Assembly: GCF_000317225.1 (NCBI RefSeq)
Contig: NZ_AJLL01000005.1
Span: 1 to 64,000, forward strand
Length of the DNA stretch: 64,000 nucleotides
Origin: Fischerella thermalis PCC 7521
GTDB lineage: Bacteria; Cyanobacteriota; Cyanobacteriia; Cyanobacteriales; Nostocaceae
Direction: 5' to 3'
This document shows, piece after piece, positions 47,110 to 56,314 of this stretch; the first letter of the stretch is position 1, and every line of letters starts with the position of its first letter. The notes under the pieces are model-generated. The model worked only from the letters and a program-made list of their open reading frames with translations. It was not told where the DNA came from and did no database searches. The translations under genes and the position numbers were made by a program.

Positions 47110-48027
47110 GTGCCGAAAGTAGGCATTATCTACAACGACGTTAAACCGATAGCAGGTCGCGTCGCTAGCGAACTGAAAGAAAAGTTCACCGCCCACGGTT
47201 GGGATGTCTGCATCACAACCGGCATCGGTGGTATGTTGGGTTACTCTACCCCAGAGAGTCCTATATGCCACACACCTATTGAGGGTTTAACACCTCCTGG
47301 TTTTGACTCGGAAACAAAATTTGCGATCGTGCTAGGGGGAGATGGCACAGTTTTGGCAGCATCACGTTTAGTTGCTCATTGTGGTATCCCCATGCTGAGT
47401 GTAAATACAGGTCACATGGGATTTTTGACCGAAACTTACCTCAATCAACTGCCCCAAGCAGTAGAGCAACTAATGGCGGATAAGTATGAAGTTGAAGAGC
47501 GAGCAATGCTCACTGTCAAAGTGTTTCGGGGAGATTCAATACAGTGGGAAGCCCTCTGCTTGAATGAAATGGTGCTACATCGAGAACCACTAACCTCGAT
47601 GTGCCATTTTGAAATTGCAGTGGGTCGTCACGCGCCAGTTGATATTGCCGCTGATGGTGTAATTATTTCTACACCAACAGGTTCTACTGCTTATTCGTTG
47701 AGTGCGGGTGGCCCGGTTGTAACCCCGGGTGTACCAGCATTACAGTTAGTGCCTATTTGTCCCCATTCCTTAGCATCAAGAGCATTGGTGTTTCCCGATA
47801 CAGAACCAGTCAATATTTACCCAGTTAATACTCCTCGATTGGTGATGGTAGTTGATGGCAATGGCGGCTGTTATGTTTTACCGGACGATCGCGTCAATGT
47901 AGAGCGATCGCAATATTGTGCTAAATTTATTCGCCTGCAACCGCCAGAATTCTTCCGAGTTTTAAGAGAAAAACTCGGTTGGGGTTTGCCACATATTGCT
48001 AAACCTACATCAGTGGAGTTGCCGTAA
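47110..48027 (+). CDS. nadK: NAD kinase
   Basis: This protein of about 305 residues phosphorylates NAD to NADP. It has the family motifs [25 protein letters not shown] and [21 protein letters not shown] chose the GTG at 47110, giving [10 protein letters not shown] as in cyanobacterial relatives. A TTG two codons upstream is also possible. The preceding gap is filled with AACAAACAACTAACAACT repeats, and no good ribosome site is visible. Confidence 0.94.
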   Translation: MPKVGIIYNDVKPIAGRVASELKEKFTAHGWDVCITTGIGGMLGYSTPESPICHTPIEGLTPPGFDSETKFAIVLGGDGTVLAASRLVAHCGIPMLSVNTGHMGFLTETYLNQLPQAVEQLMADKYEVEERAMLTVKVFRGDSIQWEALCLNEMVLHREPLTSMCHFEIAVGRHAPVDIAADGVIISTPTGSTAYSLSAGGPVVTPGVPALQLVPICPHSLASRALVFPDTEPVNIYPVNTPRLVMVVDGNGGCYVLPDDRVNVERSQYCAKFIRLQPPEFFRVLREKLGWGLPHIAKPTSVELP

Positions 48028-48371
48028 GTAGGGGATAGGGGATTGGGGATCAGGGATCGGGGACAAGGAAGACACGGGAGACAAGGGGGAGACGGGAGAA
48101 AACCAACCCAATTACCTATTACCCATTACCCATTACCTATTACTTAAATCTTAAATAAGAGATTAAATTTTCTGCAAGTAGAGTATTTTATTGCTAAATC
48201 TATAGTTTGACGTGCTAAAACATTTGAGATAGGGTGTCAAATTTAGGATATTTTTTATCACTAAAAAATTTTAAATTACGCTTATATCTGAATGTACAAG
48301 CGTTTGTGAGAACATTTGTACAAATCTAAAGTCTAAAATCTAAAGTCTAAAATCTAAAGTCTAAAATTCAT
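48028..48371. other. Intergenic region upstream of nblR with low-complexity repeats
   Basis: The first 110 bases are G-rich words (GGGGATAGGGGATTGGGG, GGAGACAAGGGGGAGACGG) followed by TTACCTATTACCCATTACCC repeats. The middle is AT-rich. The last 50 bases contain a triple 14-base repeat (48322-48363). No gene is seen. Confidence 0.55.
48322..48363. repeat. Three tandem 14-bp repeats directly before nblR
   Basis: AAATCTAAAGTCTA occurs three times without any mismatch at 48322-48335, 48336-48349 and 48350-48363. Eight bases then lead to the ATG at 48372. The array takes the place where a ribosome site would be, and no AGG-type site is visible. Confidence 0.95.
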
Positions 48372-49058
48372 ATGACGCTTGCTCACAACCCCTGTGTTTT
48401 GGTGATTGAAAGCGATGAAACTCTGGCTAATCAGATCGCTTTTGACTTAAAAGAATCTGGTTATGATTCTGTTGTGGCTCATGATGGGGTAAACGGTTTG
48501 CAACAAAGCCGCGATCGCCAACCAGCTTTGGTTGTGATCGACCGGATGCTAGCAGGAGAATCTGGACTCTCTTTGTGTAAAAATCTGAGAAATACCGGAG
48601 TGCGATCGCCTGTGTTGGTCTTAATGGCAAGAGATACAGTCGATGATCGTGTAGCTTGCTTAGAAGCAGGAGCAGATGATTACTTTCTTAAACCCTACCG
48701 TTCTGAGGATTTTTTAAATTTAATTCGCCTCTACTTAAAACCTGATGTAGATACGACAGAACAATTACGTTTTGCCGATTTAGTTTTAGACATCGCCACT
48801 CGCCGCGCCATCTATAATGGACGGGCGATCGACTTAACAATGAAAGAATTTGAATTACTTAAATATCTCATGGAACATCCCCGCGAAGTACTAACTCGGG
48901 AACAGATTTTGGAAAATGTTTGGGGTTACGACTTCATGGGTGAATCAAATGTGATAGAAGTATATATTCGTTACCTACGCTTGAAAATAGAAGACGAAGG
49001 ACAAAAGCGCCTGATTCAAACAGTGCGTGGTGTTGGTTATGTGTTGAGAGAATCGTGA
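48372..49058 (+). CDS. nblR: OmpR-family response regulator, NblR-type
   Basis: This 228-residue protein has an N-terminal receiver domain (VLVIESDE, phospho-acceptor region VVIDRMLAGESGLSL, lysine in DYFLKPY). A C-terminal winged-helix DNA-binding domain follows, with LTMKEFELLKYLMEHPREVL and VIEVYIRYLRLKIE. The sequence closely resembles NblR as I recall it, which controls phycobilisome degradation and survival under nutrient and high-light stress. Some NblR forms work without phosphorylation. The start is directly preceded by a triple 14-base repeat. Confidence 0.82.
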   Translation: MTLAHNPCVLVIESDETLANQIAFDLKESGYDSVVAHDGVNGLQQSRDRQPALVVIDRMLAGESGLSLCKNLRNTGVRSPVLVLMARDTVDDRVACLEAGADDYFLKPYRSEDFLNLIRLYLKPDVDTTEQLRFADLVLDIATRRAIYNGRAIDLTMKEFELLKYLMEHPREVLTREQILENVWGYDFMGESNVIEVYIRYLRLKIEDEGQKRLIQTVRGVGYVLRES

Positions 49059-49131
49059 GGAATTATCAATTACGAATTCTGAAGGGGTCATTCGGAATAA
49101 CCGCTAACCACTAACGACTAACTATTGACCA

Positions 49132-49677
49132 ATGACTAAAATCATGTTCTCCATACTTCTGAGTATGCTACTAATAGGCTGTTCAATTCCCACACCAGCA
49201 AAATCTTCTACTGATGCACCTAGTTCTCAAATTCAACCAGTAAAAACTGAACAATTATCACCTGATACAAATAAGGGTCAGCAGTTACCTGTTTCTGCTC
49301 GGGCTGTTGTTTCCAATGGCACTATAATCGATCTGGAAGTGGCAAAAACTCCAGAACAACAGGCTATGGGGTTAATGTATCGACCTGCTTTAAGCCCAAA
49401 TCGAGGGATGTTGTTTCAATTTCCTAGACCAATGGCAGTCGGCTTTTGGATGAAAAACGTGCCTGTACCTTTAGATATGGTTTTTCTGCGAAAAGGCGTT
49501 GTGCAGATGGTCACTACTGCTCCACCTTGCAAAGCTGACCCCTGTCCTACCTATGGTCCTAACACCCAAGTAGATCAGGTAATTGAACTGCGTTCCGGAC
49601 GAGCCGAGGAACTGGGGTTAAAGAAAGGAAGTCGTGTCAAAATTGATTTCTTACAGACCGGAAATTTGCGGAGATAA
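49132..49677 (+). CDS. DUF192 family lipoprotein
   Basis: This 181-residue protein has an N-terminal signal with a lipobox-like LLIGC (cysteine near residue 17), a Ser/Thr/Pro-rich linker, and a DUF192 domain from about residue 55. Family motifs are VAKTPEQQAMGLMYRPAL, GMLFQFPRPMAVGFWMKN and VPLDMVFLRKG. The family is small, exported and of unknown function. It starts about 70 bases after nblR on the same strand. Confidence 0.87.
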   Translation: MTKIMFSILLSMLLIGCSIPTPAKSSTDAPSSQIQPVKTEQLSPDTNKGQQLPVSARAVVSNGTIIDLEVAKTPEQQAMGLMYRPALSPNRGMLFQFPRPMAVGFWMKNVPVPLDMVFLRKGVVQMVTTAPPCKADPCPTYGPNTQVDQVIELRSGRAEELGLKKGSRVKIDFLQTGNLRR

Positions 49678-50188
49678 AAATTTTAATGATGATGTTAAAA
49701 GCCTGATAAAATAAGAATTGAGAAAATTTTGATAAAAAAATAGTTAAGTACCTGGTAAAAAATTTAATATTGGCGTTAAAATTTAATACAGTCTTAAACA
49801 GATAGACCCCGACGTCTTCAAGCTGGGGCCTATGTTTTAGCATTCTGTGACTAAAATCTATCTTTTGGCGTACGTGTAAAGATTCGCCAATAAGGGATTA
49901 TTTAGCTAATGAATCCTTATCCCTACAGGTGTATTTAGCTAAGCAACTGAGGTAAAAAGGGTAAATCCGATTTAGCTAAGTCAGCTACTGGATATTTAAA
50001 AAAAAGTGAAAGTAGCGCTACAGTTAGTAACTTCAACGGTGCTTTGATTGAAAAACACTATATACACAAACAGTACTTAGGCTGTTGATTGTGTAAATTT
50101 AGTGATTTACCAAAGACTAGTTATAACCTACTGAACAACAGTAGTCTTAGGGGCCAGCATACACAATATGTAAGGGGGTGAACTACAA
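49678..50188. promoter_or_regulatory. Intergenic region with hairpin and triple ATTTAGCTAA repeat
   Basis: This 511-base region lies upstream of the DUF2949 gene. It has a hairpin (TAGACCCC at 49803-49810 with GGGGCCTA at 49825-49832, one mismatch) about 125 bases after the DUF192 stop. Three direct copies of ATTTAGCTAA lie at 49900-49909, 49933-49942 and 49970-49979. The repeats contain the palindrome TTAGCTAA and stand 33 and 37 bases apart, as operators or iteron-like sites would. A strong ribosome site (AAGGGGGTGA) ends the region. Confidence 0.5.
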
Positions 50189-50383
50189 ATGCTACCATCT
50201 AACTACACACAACTAATTCGTTTTTTGCAAGAGGATTTGGCAATTTCTGCTGCCTCTATTGACGTTGCGCTTCGTCACAGCAAGCAAGATCCTGGACCTT
50301 TGCCAATGATTCTCTGGCAGTATGGGTTGATAACTCTCGAACAGTTAGAACAAATCTACGACTGGTTGGAAACTGCGGCATAG
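50189..50383 (+). CDS. DUF2949 family small protein
   Basis: This 64-residue protein has two short helical segments (YTQLIRFLQEDLAISAASID and LPMILWQYGLITLEQLEQIY) and no membrane span. It matches DUF2949, a small cyanobacterial family without known function. AAGGGGGTGA about 8 bases before ATG supports the start. The upstream region has the triple ATTTAGCTAA repeat. A hairpin terminator lies about 120 bases after the stop. Confidence 0.82.
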   Translation: MLPSNYTQLIRFLQEDLAISAASIDVALRHSKQDPGPLPMILWQYGLITLEQLEQIYDWLETAA

Positions 50384-50502
50384 TTCAGGAGTAGCTCATT
50401 CAGGAGAACAAAATATGTGGCATGAAATTTGCTTTTTACGAAGGCTCGCCAAAAGTAAAACCAGCCTGAGTGATTTTTACTGTTTCACTTATAACAAGTT
50501 AC

Positions 50503-50540
50503 AAGAGCGGGTTGATAATTCAGCCCGCTCTTTAAATTAC
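50503..50540 (+). terminator. Hairpin terminator after DUF2949 gene
   Basis: AAGAGCGGG (50503-50511) pairs perfectly with CCCGCTCTT (50524-50532) around a 12-base loop and is followed by TTAAATTAC. It is the likely end of the DUF2949 transcript. Confidence 0.75.
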
Positions 50541-50587
50541 TTAATAATTTGTTGTTTGTTGGTTGTTGGTTGATCACAAACCAATGG

Positions 50588-51138
50588 CTAATGAATTGAA
50601 TAAAAAGACCAAGAATTAGAACGCCTACGCTCTGCCTTATTTCTTGGTTTTTGATTAGTCTTTTCACGAATACCTGTTAAGTCCTCAATTGCTACTGCTG
50701 CATTAATTTTTAATGCGTCCTGAATAATGGACTGGCTAATGTTGTGGTTTAGCCACTGTTGAAATCTTTTCTCCTTGCCCGACAACCATTGCAAAATCTG
50801 TCTTGCCCTGCGGCGAGTAGACCTTGTGCCTTTCGCGGCTTTCTTTTGGAGAGAACTTCTAATGTTGGCTTGAATGCTTTAACAGGCTTGTTTTTGAGTT
50901 TGGCAGTTTTGCGATTAGCTCCAACTCTGGCGCAAGCACGAACAGCTAAATTTGCACTCAACCCAAACAAAGCACGAATCTCGTTATAAACCAGATTCTG
51001 AATAGTCATCTTACTGGTTATCTGAGGCTTAACTTTCTGATTGGCATAGTTACACGCCGACTCAAAAGCTGTCAGCACCCATTCGATTTCTTCTGCTTGT
51101 TTTTGGGAGGGGTTGAGTTTGCAAACTAGCGTCAACAC
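50588..51138 (-). pseudogene. tnpB: Truncated, frameshifted TnpB (IS200/IS605 family) remnant
   Basis: The first part (51138 downward) encodes VLTLVCKLNPSQKQAEEIEW and RACARVGANRKTAKLKN, the typical N-terminal part of TnpB (OrfB). Near 50840 the frame is lost after a central deletion. The second part continues in another phase with LSGKEKRFQQWLNHNISQSI and AAVAIEDLTGIREKTNQK, the first RuvC-type segment. It ends after RRRSNSWSFY. The C-terminal zinc finger and the last RuvC residues are absent, and no TnpA gene is nearby, so the element is dead. The first six codons before 51138 derive from the neighbouring GAF gene. Confidence 0.88.
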
Positions 51139-51139
51139 T

Positions 51140-51360
51140 TGTCGCGATCGCTCCAAAATTCATTGCCTTAACCTCTACGAACAAACCCCTAATCGTCACA
51201 GCAGTGGTGCAGAACTAGCAGCAGTGAACTATCCAGCATACTTTCAAGCTTTACAAACAGAACGTACTATTGCCGCAGATGATGCTTATAACGATCCACG
51301 TACCTTATGAATTTGGCACAGCATATCTGCCTGCGGTTGGCGTCACTCAACAATCACCAC
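51140..51360 (+). pseudogene. GAF-domain gene fragment (broken sensor protein)
   Basis: On the plus strand the frame gives KIHCLNLYEQTPNRHSSGAE, LAAVNYPAYFQALQTERTIA and ADDAYNDPRT, which follows the GAF domains of cyanobacterial hybrid kinases and cyclases. One extra T at about 51305 breaks the frame. Shifting the phase restores YEFGTAYLPAVGVT, the next part of the same domain. The 5-prime part is missing at the TnpB junction, so the transposon probably inserted in, or recombined with, a sensor gene. What output domain was fused is unknown. Confidence 0.62.
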
Positions 51361-51471
51361 CTCATCCATCTTTACTTCTCCTTGTTATTTCTTTGCGTTC
51401 TTCGCGCCTTAGCGGTTAGTTTTAAATTCCATAGTTTATAATGATGGATTGTGTCGAATTATAGCCATCCC

Positions 51472-51669
51472 ATGCCCAAACTCAAAACTCGTAAAGCAGC
51501 GGCAAAACGATTCCGCGCCACCGGCAGTGGTAAAATCGTACGTCGCAAGGCATTCAAAAACCACTTGCTTGAACACAAAACCTCTAATAAAAAGCGTAAG
51601 CTTTCCAAAATGGTTCTTGTTGACGAGCGCGATGCCGAAAACGTGCGCTTGATGCTCCCCTATTTGTAA
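51472..51669 (+). CDS. rpmI: 50S ribosomal protein L35
   Basis: This 65-residue basic protein has the L35 sequence [40 protein letters not shown] and [17 protein letters not shown]. The ATG at 51472 gives the standard length. rplT follows after 22 bases, which is the classic L35-L20 pair. The initiation factor gene infC, often placed before it, is absent here, and pseudogene debris lies upstream instead. Confidence 0.97.
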   Translation: MPKLKTRKAAAKRFRATGSGKIVRRKAFKNHLLEHKTSNKKRKLSKMVLVDERDAENVRLMLPYL

Positions 51670-51691
51670 TTTGTTCAGGAATAATTAAGCT

Positions 51692-52048
51692 ATGACAAGG
51701 GTAAAACGCGGTAACGTTGCTCGTAAACGCCGCAAGAAAATTCTCAAACTCGCCAAAGGTTTTCGTGGTTCTCACTCCACCCTGTTTAGAACCGCAAATC
51801 AACAAGTAATGAAGGCGCTGCGGAGTGCTTATCGCGATCGCAAAAGGCGCAAACGTGATTTCCGTCGTCTCTGGATTACCCGCATCAATGCTGCTGTGCG
51901 TCAACATGGCATGAGCTACAGTCAGTTTATCGGTAATCTCAAAAAAGCTAACATCCAACTCAACCGCAAAATGTTGGCACAAATGGCTGTCCTCGATCCA
52001 ACTAGTTTTGCTAAAGTGGCAGAGTTGGCAAGCCAAGCTAAAAGTTAA
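51692..52048 (+). CDS. rplT: 50S ribosomal protein L20
   Basis: This 118-residue basic protein binds 23S rRNA and is needed for large-subunit assembly. It has the family start [40 protein letters not shown] and [19 protein letters not shown]. It follows rpmI by 22 bases and is followed after only three bases by a solute-binding protein gene. Confidence 0.97.
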   Translation: MTRVKRGNVARKRRKKILKLAKGFRGSHSTLFRTANQQVMKALRSAYRDRKRRKRDFRRLWITRINAAVRQHGMSYSQFIGNLKKANIQLNRKMLAQMAVLDPTSFAKVAELASQAKS

Positions 52049-52051
52049 ACC

Positions 52052-52930
52052 ATGCGTAGTCCTAGACAAGTAATAATAGGGAGATGGAGTGATAGGGTGC
52101 TGGGTTTTTCTCCCCAGCACCAGACACTTAGCTCCTGCAATTACATTTTTAGGACTATCGGTAAAAAAATAATTCTTTTTCTGCTGTTATTTGTGCTTGT
52201 AAGTTCAGGTACACAATCATCAGCATCTGCCGCAGAACTGACAAAAATTCAGCGGCGGGGCTATTTAAATATAGCTGTCAAAGATAATTTGCGTCCTTTG
52301 GGATTTAGAAATGTAAAAGGTGATCTCCAAGGTTTAGAGATTGACTTAGCCCAACAATTAGCAGCAGACTTACTTGGTAAAACAAACGCCGTCAAACTCA
52401 AACCCGTAGCTAATCGCGATCGCCTCTCACAAGTATTAGACAACAAAGTTGATCTCACCATAGCTAGGGTGACAGCAACCGAATCACGCGCCCGCTTGGT
52501 AAGTCTAAGTATACCTTACTACTTTGATGGCACAAGATTAATTACCAAAAATACCTCGCTCCAGAAGCTAGGCGACTTAGAAAAACAGAAAATAGCCGTT
52601 CTCAACAACTCCAGTACTATAGCCGACGTTAGGTATTATTTGCCACATGCAGATTTGGTAGGAGTTAATTCTTATCAAGAGGGACGATCGCTTTTAGAAA
52701 AAAATACAGTAGTAGCCTTTGCTGCCGACACTAGTGTCCTGAGTGGTTGGGTGCAACAATATCCTCAGTATCGGCTACTGCCAGTAAAGCTATCAACTGA
52801 ACCTTTATCTGTAGTCATGCCCAAGGGATTACAGTATGATGATTTGCGACGCCGGGTAAATGGAGCGATCGCGCGTTATTTGGAAACAGGTTGGCTCCAG
52901 CAACGCGCTCAACACTGGGGTTTACCGTAA
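52052..52930 (+). CDS. Periplasmic solute-binding protein (SBP family 3)
   Basis: The frame of 292 residues contains a signal segment (KKIILFLLLFVLVSSG, about 38-55) and a family 3 amino-acid-type binding domain: LTKIQRRGYLNIAVKDNLRP, LQGLEIDLAQQLAADLLG, VDLTIARVTATESRARLV and IPYYFDGTRLI. The ATG at 52052 lies three bases after the rplT stop. A downstream start would shorten the odd 35-residue N-terminal part, but no better one is evident. No permease or ATPase gene lies nearby. It may bind an amino acid or act as a sensor. Confidence 0.82.
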   Translation: MRSPRQVIIGRWSDRVLGFSPQHQTLSSCNYIFRTIGKKIILFLLLFVLVSSGTQSSASAAELTKIQRRGYLNIAVKDNLRPLGFRNVKGDLQGLEIDLAQQLAADLLGKTNAVKLKPVANRDRLSQVLDNKVDLTIARVTATESRARLVSLSIPYYFDGTRLITKNTSLQKLGDLEKQKIAVLNNSSTIADVRYYLPHADLVGVNSYQEGRSLLEKNTVVAFAADTSVLSGWVQQYPQYRLLPVKLSTEPLSVVMPKGLQYDDLRRRVNGAIARYLETGWLQQRAQHWGLP

Positions 52931-53172
52931 AATAGTCATTGGTCAATGGTCAATAGTCATTGGTCAATGAGGAATATCCTACAATGTTTGAGTTTATTTT
53001 TTAACGCAAAGGGTCGTAGAGGTTGACGCAAAAAAACACAGAGTGTTAACCGAACTACGTCGTTTTGCGTTTAGAAAAATTGCGATACTTCTGGTCAATG
53101 GAAAAAACTATTGACTCTGGACGATTGACCCTTAACTCTGAACAATTGACACTTGACTCTGGGCAATTGAAA

Positions 53173-53697
53173 ATGGATAGCAATTTAGCAGTTATTTATC
53201 TCGCAATTTTGGTGGGTATTCTCTTATTCACCTTTATCAATGTTGTTCCACAAATTTTCAAAAATCGCAAGATAGAAAGAAACTTTTCTCGCTTGCGAAA
53301 CAAGCTCTCAAAAGAAAAAGGAACGACTCAAGAGTATTACGAATTAGCTAGTATTTACTCAGAAAAAAAAGTCTATTCTCAAGCCGTCAGTCTGTTTCAA
53401 AAAGCTTTGAAAGCCGCAGAAGAAGAGAGAGAAGAAAACATCGCTGTGATCTACAATGGGTTGGGTTTCGCTTACTTTGCCCAAGAACAGTATGATTTAG
53501 CAATTCGCCAGTACAAAGACGCACTAAAAACAAAGCCGGATTATGTCACAGCATTAAATAATCTTGCTCATGCATACGAGCGCAAAAATTTAACTGCTCA
53601 AGCACTACAAGCTTATGAAGAAGCGCTCAAATACGATCCGAAAAACTCTACTGCTAAACGTCGTGCTGAATCTTTACGGCGTTTAGTGACTGCCTAA
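53173..53697 (+). CDS. Membrane-anchored TPR protein
   Basis: The protein has about 174 residues, with an N-terminal membrane helix (LAVIYLAILVGILLFTFINV) and about three TPR units (from about residue 55): YYELASIYSEKKVYSQAVSL, IAVIYNGLGFAYFAQEQYDL and VTALNNLAHAYERKNLTAQA. I chose the ATG at 53173, since the upstream extension to 53065 is encoded by a minisatellite-like TTGACTCTGGACGATTGACC repeat. Cyanobacteria carry a conserved protein of this layout, and photosystem assembly roles are possible but unproven. A good terminator follows. Confidence 0.83.
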   Translation: MDSNLAVIYLAILVGILLFTFINVVPQIFKNRKIERNFSRLRNKLSKEKGTTQEYYELASIYSEKKVYSQAVSLFQKALKAAEEEREENIAVIYNGLGFAYFAQEQYDLAIRQYKDALKTKPDYVTALNNLAHAYERKNLTAQALQAYEEALKYDPKNSTAKRRAESLRRLVTA

Positions 53698-53702
53698 TTT
53701 AT

Positions 53703-53745
53703 AACCCCTTCCGCAAGCGAATAATTGCTTAGGGATGGGGTTTTC
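53703..53745 (+). terminator. Hairpin terminator after TPR gene
   Basis: AACCCCTTCC...AAGC (53703-53718) pairs with GCTTAGGGATGGGGTT (53727-53742) with a few mismatches and is followed by TTTTC. It starts six bases after the stop and fits an intrinsic terminator. Confidence 0.75.
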
Positions 53746-53872
53746 TATTAGTGGTATCAGTAAAATTATTTACAGGATATTTTACGTTTCTCGGGTTGAC
53801 TTACCCAACATTTTCAAAAAAGCGATCGCCAATAACCCCACCTCAATCAAACCATCCACCTCATCAATAAAA

Positions 53873-54050
53873 CTACGCCGATTTTCCCAACAAATAAACA
53901 ATATATTGATTCAAACTCACACATTCTACTTCTGCTTTCTCAATCAAGCGACAATGTAAAGACTTTGGTATCCGTACCAACAACTCGCCGTCATTACCTT
54001 GCAAGTTCCCAAATGCTAAGGAATTTACCAAAACGTTAATTTTTATTGAA
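53873..54050 (-). pseudogene. HicB-like antitoxin remnant
   Basis: The minus strand encodes NLQGNDGELLVRIPKSLHCR, LIEKAEVECVSLNQYIVYLL and GKSA before a stop. This matches the C-terminal ribbon-helix-helix of HicB-type antitoxins (IPxSLHxxL...SLNQYI). The open stretch upstream has no ATG and begins after an in-frame stop at about 54053. A second phase continues after the stop as RRSFIDEVDGLIEVGLLAIA, suggesting a frameshift. No HicA-type toxin gene was found beside it. Confidence 0.6.
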
Positions 54051-54259
54051 CTTTAGCAACATAAATGTTGTTTTAATTGAGCCTCCAATCCTTGTCAGCA
54101 ACGACATTTCAAGCATTGTTAGGGGATGTAAACTTACAAGAAGCCAATTACTGCCAGGGTAGAACATTTGAGAGAATCAAAAACGATTTAATAATTAAAC
54201 GCTAAAAGTCCACCTCTTACTCAGGCACACTTGGTTTAATTTCAAGGGAGAACACTATC

Positions 54260-55786
54260 ATGAAATTGGCTTACTGGATGTATGCAGGTCCTGCCCATAT
54301 TGGCACTCTGCGGATCGCCAGTTCTTTCAAAAATGTTCATGCCATTATGCACGCACCTCTGGGCGATGACTACTTTAACGTCATGCGCTCGATGCTGGAA
54401 CGAGAGCGGGACTTTACCCCAGTAACTGCCAGTGTTGTCGACCGCAACGTTTTAGCACGTGGTTCCCAAGAAAAGGTAGTAAACAATATTACCCGTAAAG
54501 ACGCCGAAGAACATCCAGACCTCATCGTTCTTACCCCCACCTGTACCTCCAGTATTCTGCAAGAAGACTTGCAAAACTTTGTGGAACGGGCGCAGTTGGA
54601 AGCCAAAGGTGATGTGATGCTGGCGGATGTGAACCACTATCGCGTCAACGAGTTGCAAGCAGCCGATCGCACTCTCCATCAAATTGTCCAGTTCTACATC
54701 GAAAAAGCTCGTAAAAAAGGCGAACTTCCAGAAGGCAAAACCGCCAAACCCTCTGTCAACATCATCGGTATTTCAACTCTCGGCTTCCACAACCAACACG
54801 ACAGCACCGAGTTGAAACGGTTGATGGCAGATTTGGGAATTGAGGTAAATGCAGTTATTCCAGAAGGTGCTTCGGTTCACGAGTTGAAAAACTTGCCTCG
54901 TGCGTGGTTCAACCTCTGTCCTTACCGTGAACTCGGCTTAATGGCAGCTAGTTACCTAGAAGCAGAATTTGGGATGCCTTATGTAGACATTACCCCGATG
55001 GGAGTAGTGGAAACTGCTCGTTGCATCCGCAAAATTCAGCAGATAGTTAACGCCCAAGGTGCTGATGTTGATTACGAAGACTTCATCAACGAACAAACCC
55101 TACATGTATCCCAGGCTGCTTGGTTCTCCCGCTCAATTGACTGTCAAAACTTAACAGGTAAAAAAGCAGTCGTCTTTGGTGATAACACCCACGCCGCCGC
55201 TATGACCAAAATTTTGGCGCGGGAAATGGGTATTCACGTTGTCTGGGCTGGAACCTACTGCAAATATGATGCTGACTGGTTCCGGGAACAAGTCAGCGAA
55301 TACTGTGATCAAGTCATTATTACCGACGATCATGGTCAAATTGGAGATGCGATCGCTCGGGTCGAACCTGCTGCTATTTTCGGTACACAAATGGAACGCC
55401 ACGTTGGTAAGCGTCTGAATATCCCCTGCGGTGTGATTGCTGCACCCATCCATATCCAGAACTTCCCCATTGGTTACAAACCATTCATGGGTTACGAAGG
55501 TACTAACCAAATAGCTGATTTGGTGTACAATTCCTTCACCTTAGGAATGGAAGACCACTTGCTCGAAATCTTCGGCGGACACGATACAAAAGAAGTAATT
55601 ACCAAGGGTATATCAGCTGAATCTGACCTCAACTGGACTAAAGATGGTTTAGCAGAATTGAACAAGATTCCCGGTTTTGTCCGTGGTAAAGTGAAACGCA
55701 ACACCGAGAAATTTGCTCGTGAGCGTGGCATCAAAGATATCACAGTTGAAGTACTGTACGCTGCCAAGGAAGCTGTCGGGGCATAG
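54260..55786 (+). CDS. chlB: Light-independent protochlorophyllide reductase subunit B
   Basis: This 508-residue subunit forms, with ChlN, the NB component that reduces protochlorophyllide in the dark, using electrons from ChlL. The N-terminus is typical ([20 protein letters not shown]) and includes D36 in PLGDDYF, the unusual aspartate ligand of the NB iron-sulfur cluster. Other family segments are [16 protein letters not shown] and [20 protein letters not shown]. The length is standard. ChlL and ChlN are not in the window. Hairpins follow the stop. Confidence 0.98.
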   Translation: MKLAYWMYAGPAHIGTLRIASSFKNVHAIMHAPLGDDYFNVMRSMLERERDFTPVTASVVDRNVLARGSQEKVVNNITRKDAEEHPDLIVLTPTCTSSILQEDLQNFVERAQLEAKGDVMLADVNHYRVNELQAADRTLHQIVQFYIEKARKKGELPEGKTAKPSVNIIGISTLGFHNQHDSTELKRLMADLGIEVNAVIPEGASVHELKNLPRAWFNLCPYRELGLMAASYLEAEFGMPYVDITPMGVVETARCIRKIQQIVNAQGADVDYEDFINEQTLHVSQAAWFSRSIDCQNLTGKKAVVFGDNTHAAAMTKILAREMGIHVVWAGTYCKYDADWFREQVSEYCDQVIITDDHGQIGDAIARVEPAAIFGTQMERHVGKRLNIPCGVIAAPIHIQNFPIGYKPFMGYEGTNQIADLVYNSFTLGMEDHLLEIFGGHDTKEVITKGISAESDLNWTKDGLAELNKIPGFVRGKVKRNTEKFARERGIKDITVEVLYAAKEAVGA

Positions 55787-56314
55787 TTATTCAATCTAGA
55801 TATGATATTCGGCCCGCAACTAAAGTGCGGGCTAATAGCCAAAACCCACTTAAAGCGGGTTGAATAGCTTTAGGAGTAGCCCTTTGGTGGTATAACGTAT
55901 CTTTCTTGGTGTCTTAGTGTCTTTGTGGTTAAAAAAATTAAATTTTGAACCACCCTACTCTTATCTTAAGCCACTACTCTACCTTGAAGCCGCTTTGCCT
56001 ACGCGTCTACGTGACGGGAACCTCAAGAGCGGTAAGTGGACTCACCAAGGCACTAAGACACAAAGGTGAAAAGACCAATGTAGTGCGATCGATGTTACTT
56101 GTTGCGTAGAAACCATTTGATAACTCACACCAGTATTCTCATTACTTATTTAGAAAATCTAAATATATTAAGTATTTCTACTTCTTGAAAATAAAGTTTT
56201 GATATTATCAAGGCATCATAATATTAAACTGAATCAGGTAGGAAAATCAAAACTATAATTAAATTTAACTAAAAGAATAATAATTTCTCAAGTCACTTTT
56301 TGGGAGAGTGAAGT
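55787..56314. repeat. Intergenic region with hairpins and dispersed repeats
   Basis: Two hairpins lie just after chlB: GCCCGCA/TGCGGGC (55812-55818 with 55826-55832) and AACCC/GGGTT (55843-55847 with 55857-55861). They may end the chlB transcript, although they also look like a known dispersed type. Near 55973-56035 is CTACTCTACCTTGAAGCCGC...GCGTCTACGTGACGGGAACC, related to 19669 and 32612. Elsewhere there are CTAAGACACAAAGG words. No gene is seen in this 528-base gap. Confidence 0.55.

Larger units (their letters stand above)
53698..54259. other. Intergenic region upstream of chlB
   Basis: Apart from the terminator at its left end and the HicB-like remnant (53873-54050), the region is AT-rich and should hold the chlB promoter. 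A good ribosome site (AAGGGAG at 54244-54250) ends it. No promoter box could be fixed. Confidence 0.4.

Noticed and set aside
50415-50573. 52-codon frame after the DUF2949 gene with a good AGGAG site
   Set aside because: It runs straight through the hairpin terminator at 50503-50532 and into repeat DNA, so it is unlikely to be translated as a whole.
53735-53959. 74-codon plus-strand frame after the TPR gene
   Set aside because: It is the reverse of the HicB-like remnant and overlaps the terminator; the minus-strand reading has the recognisable motif.
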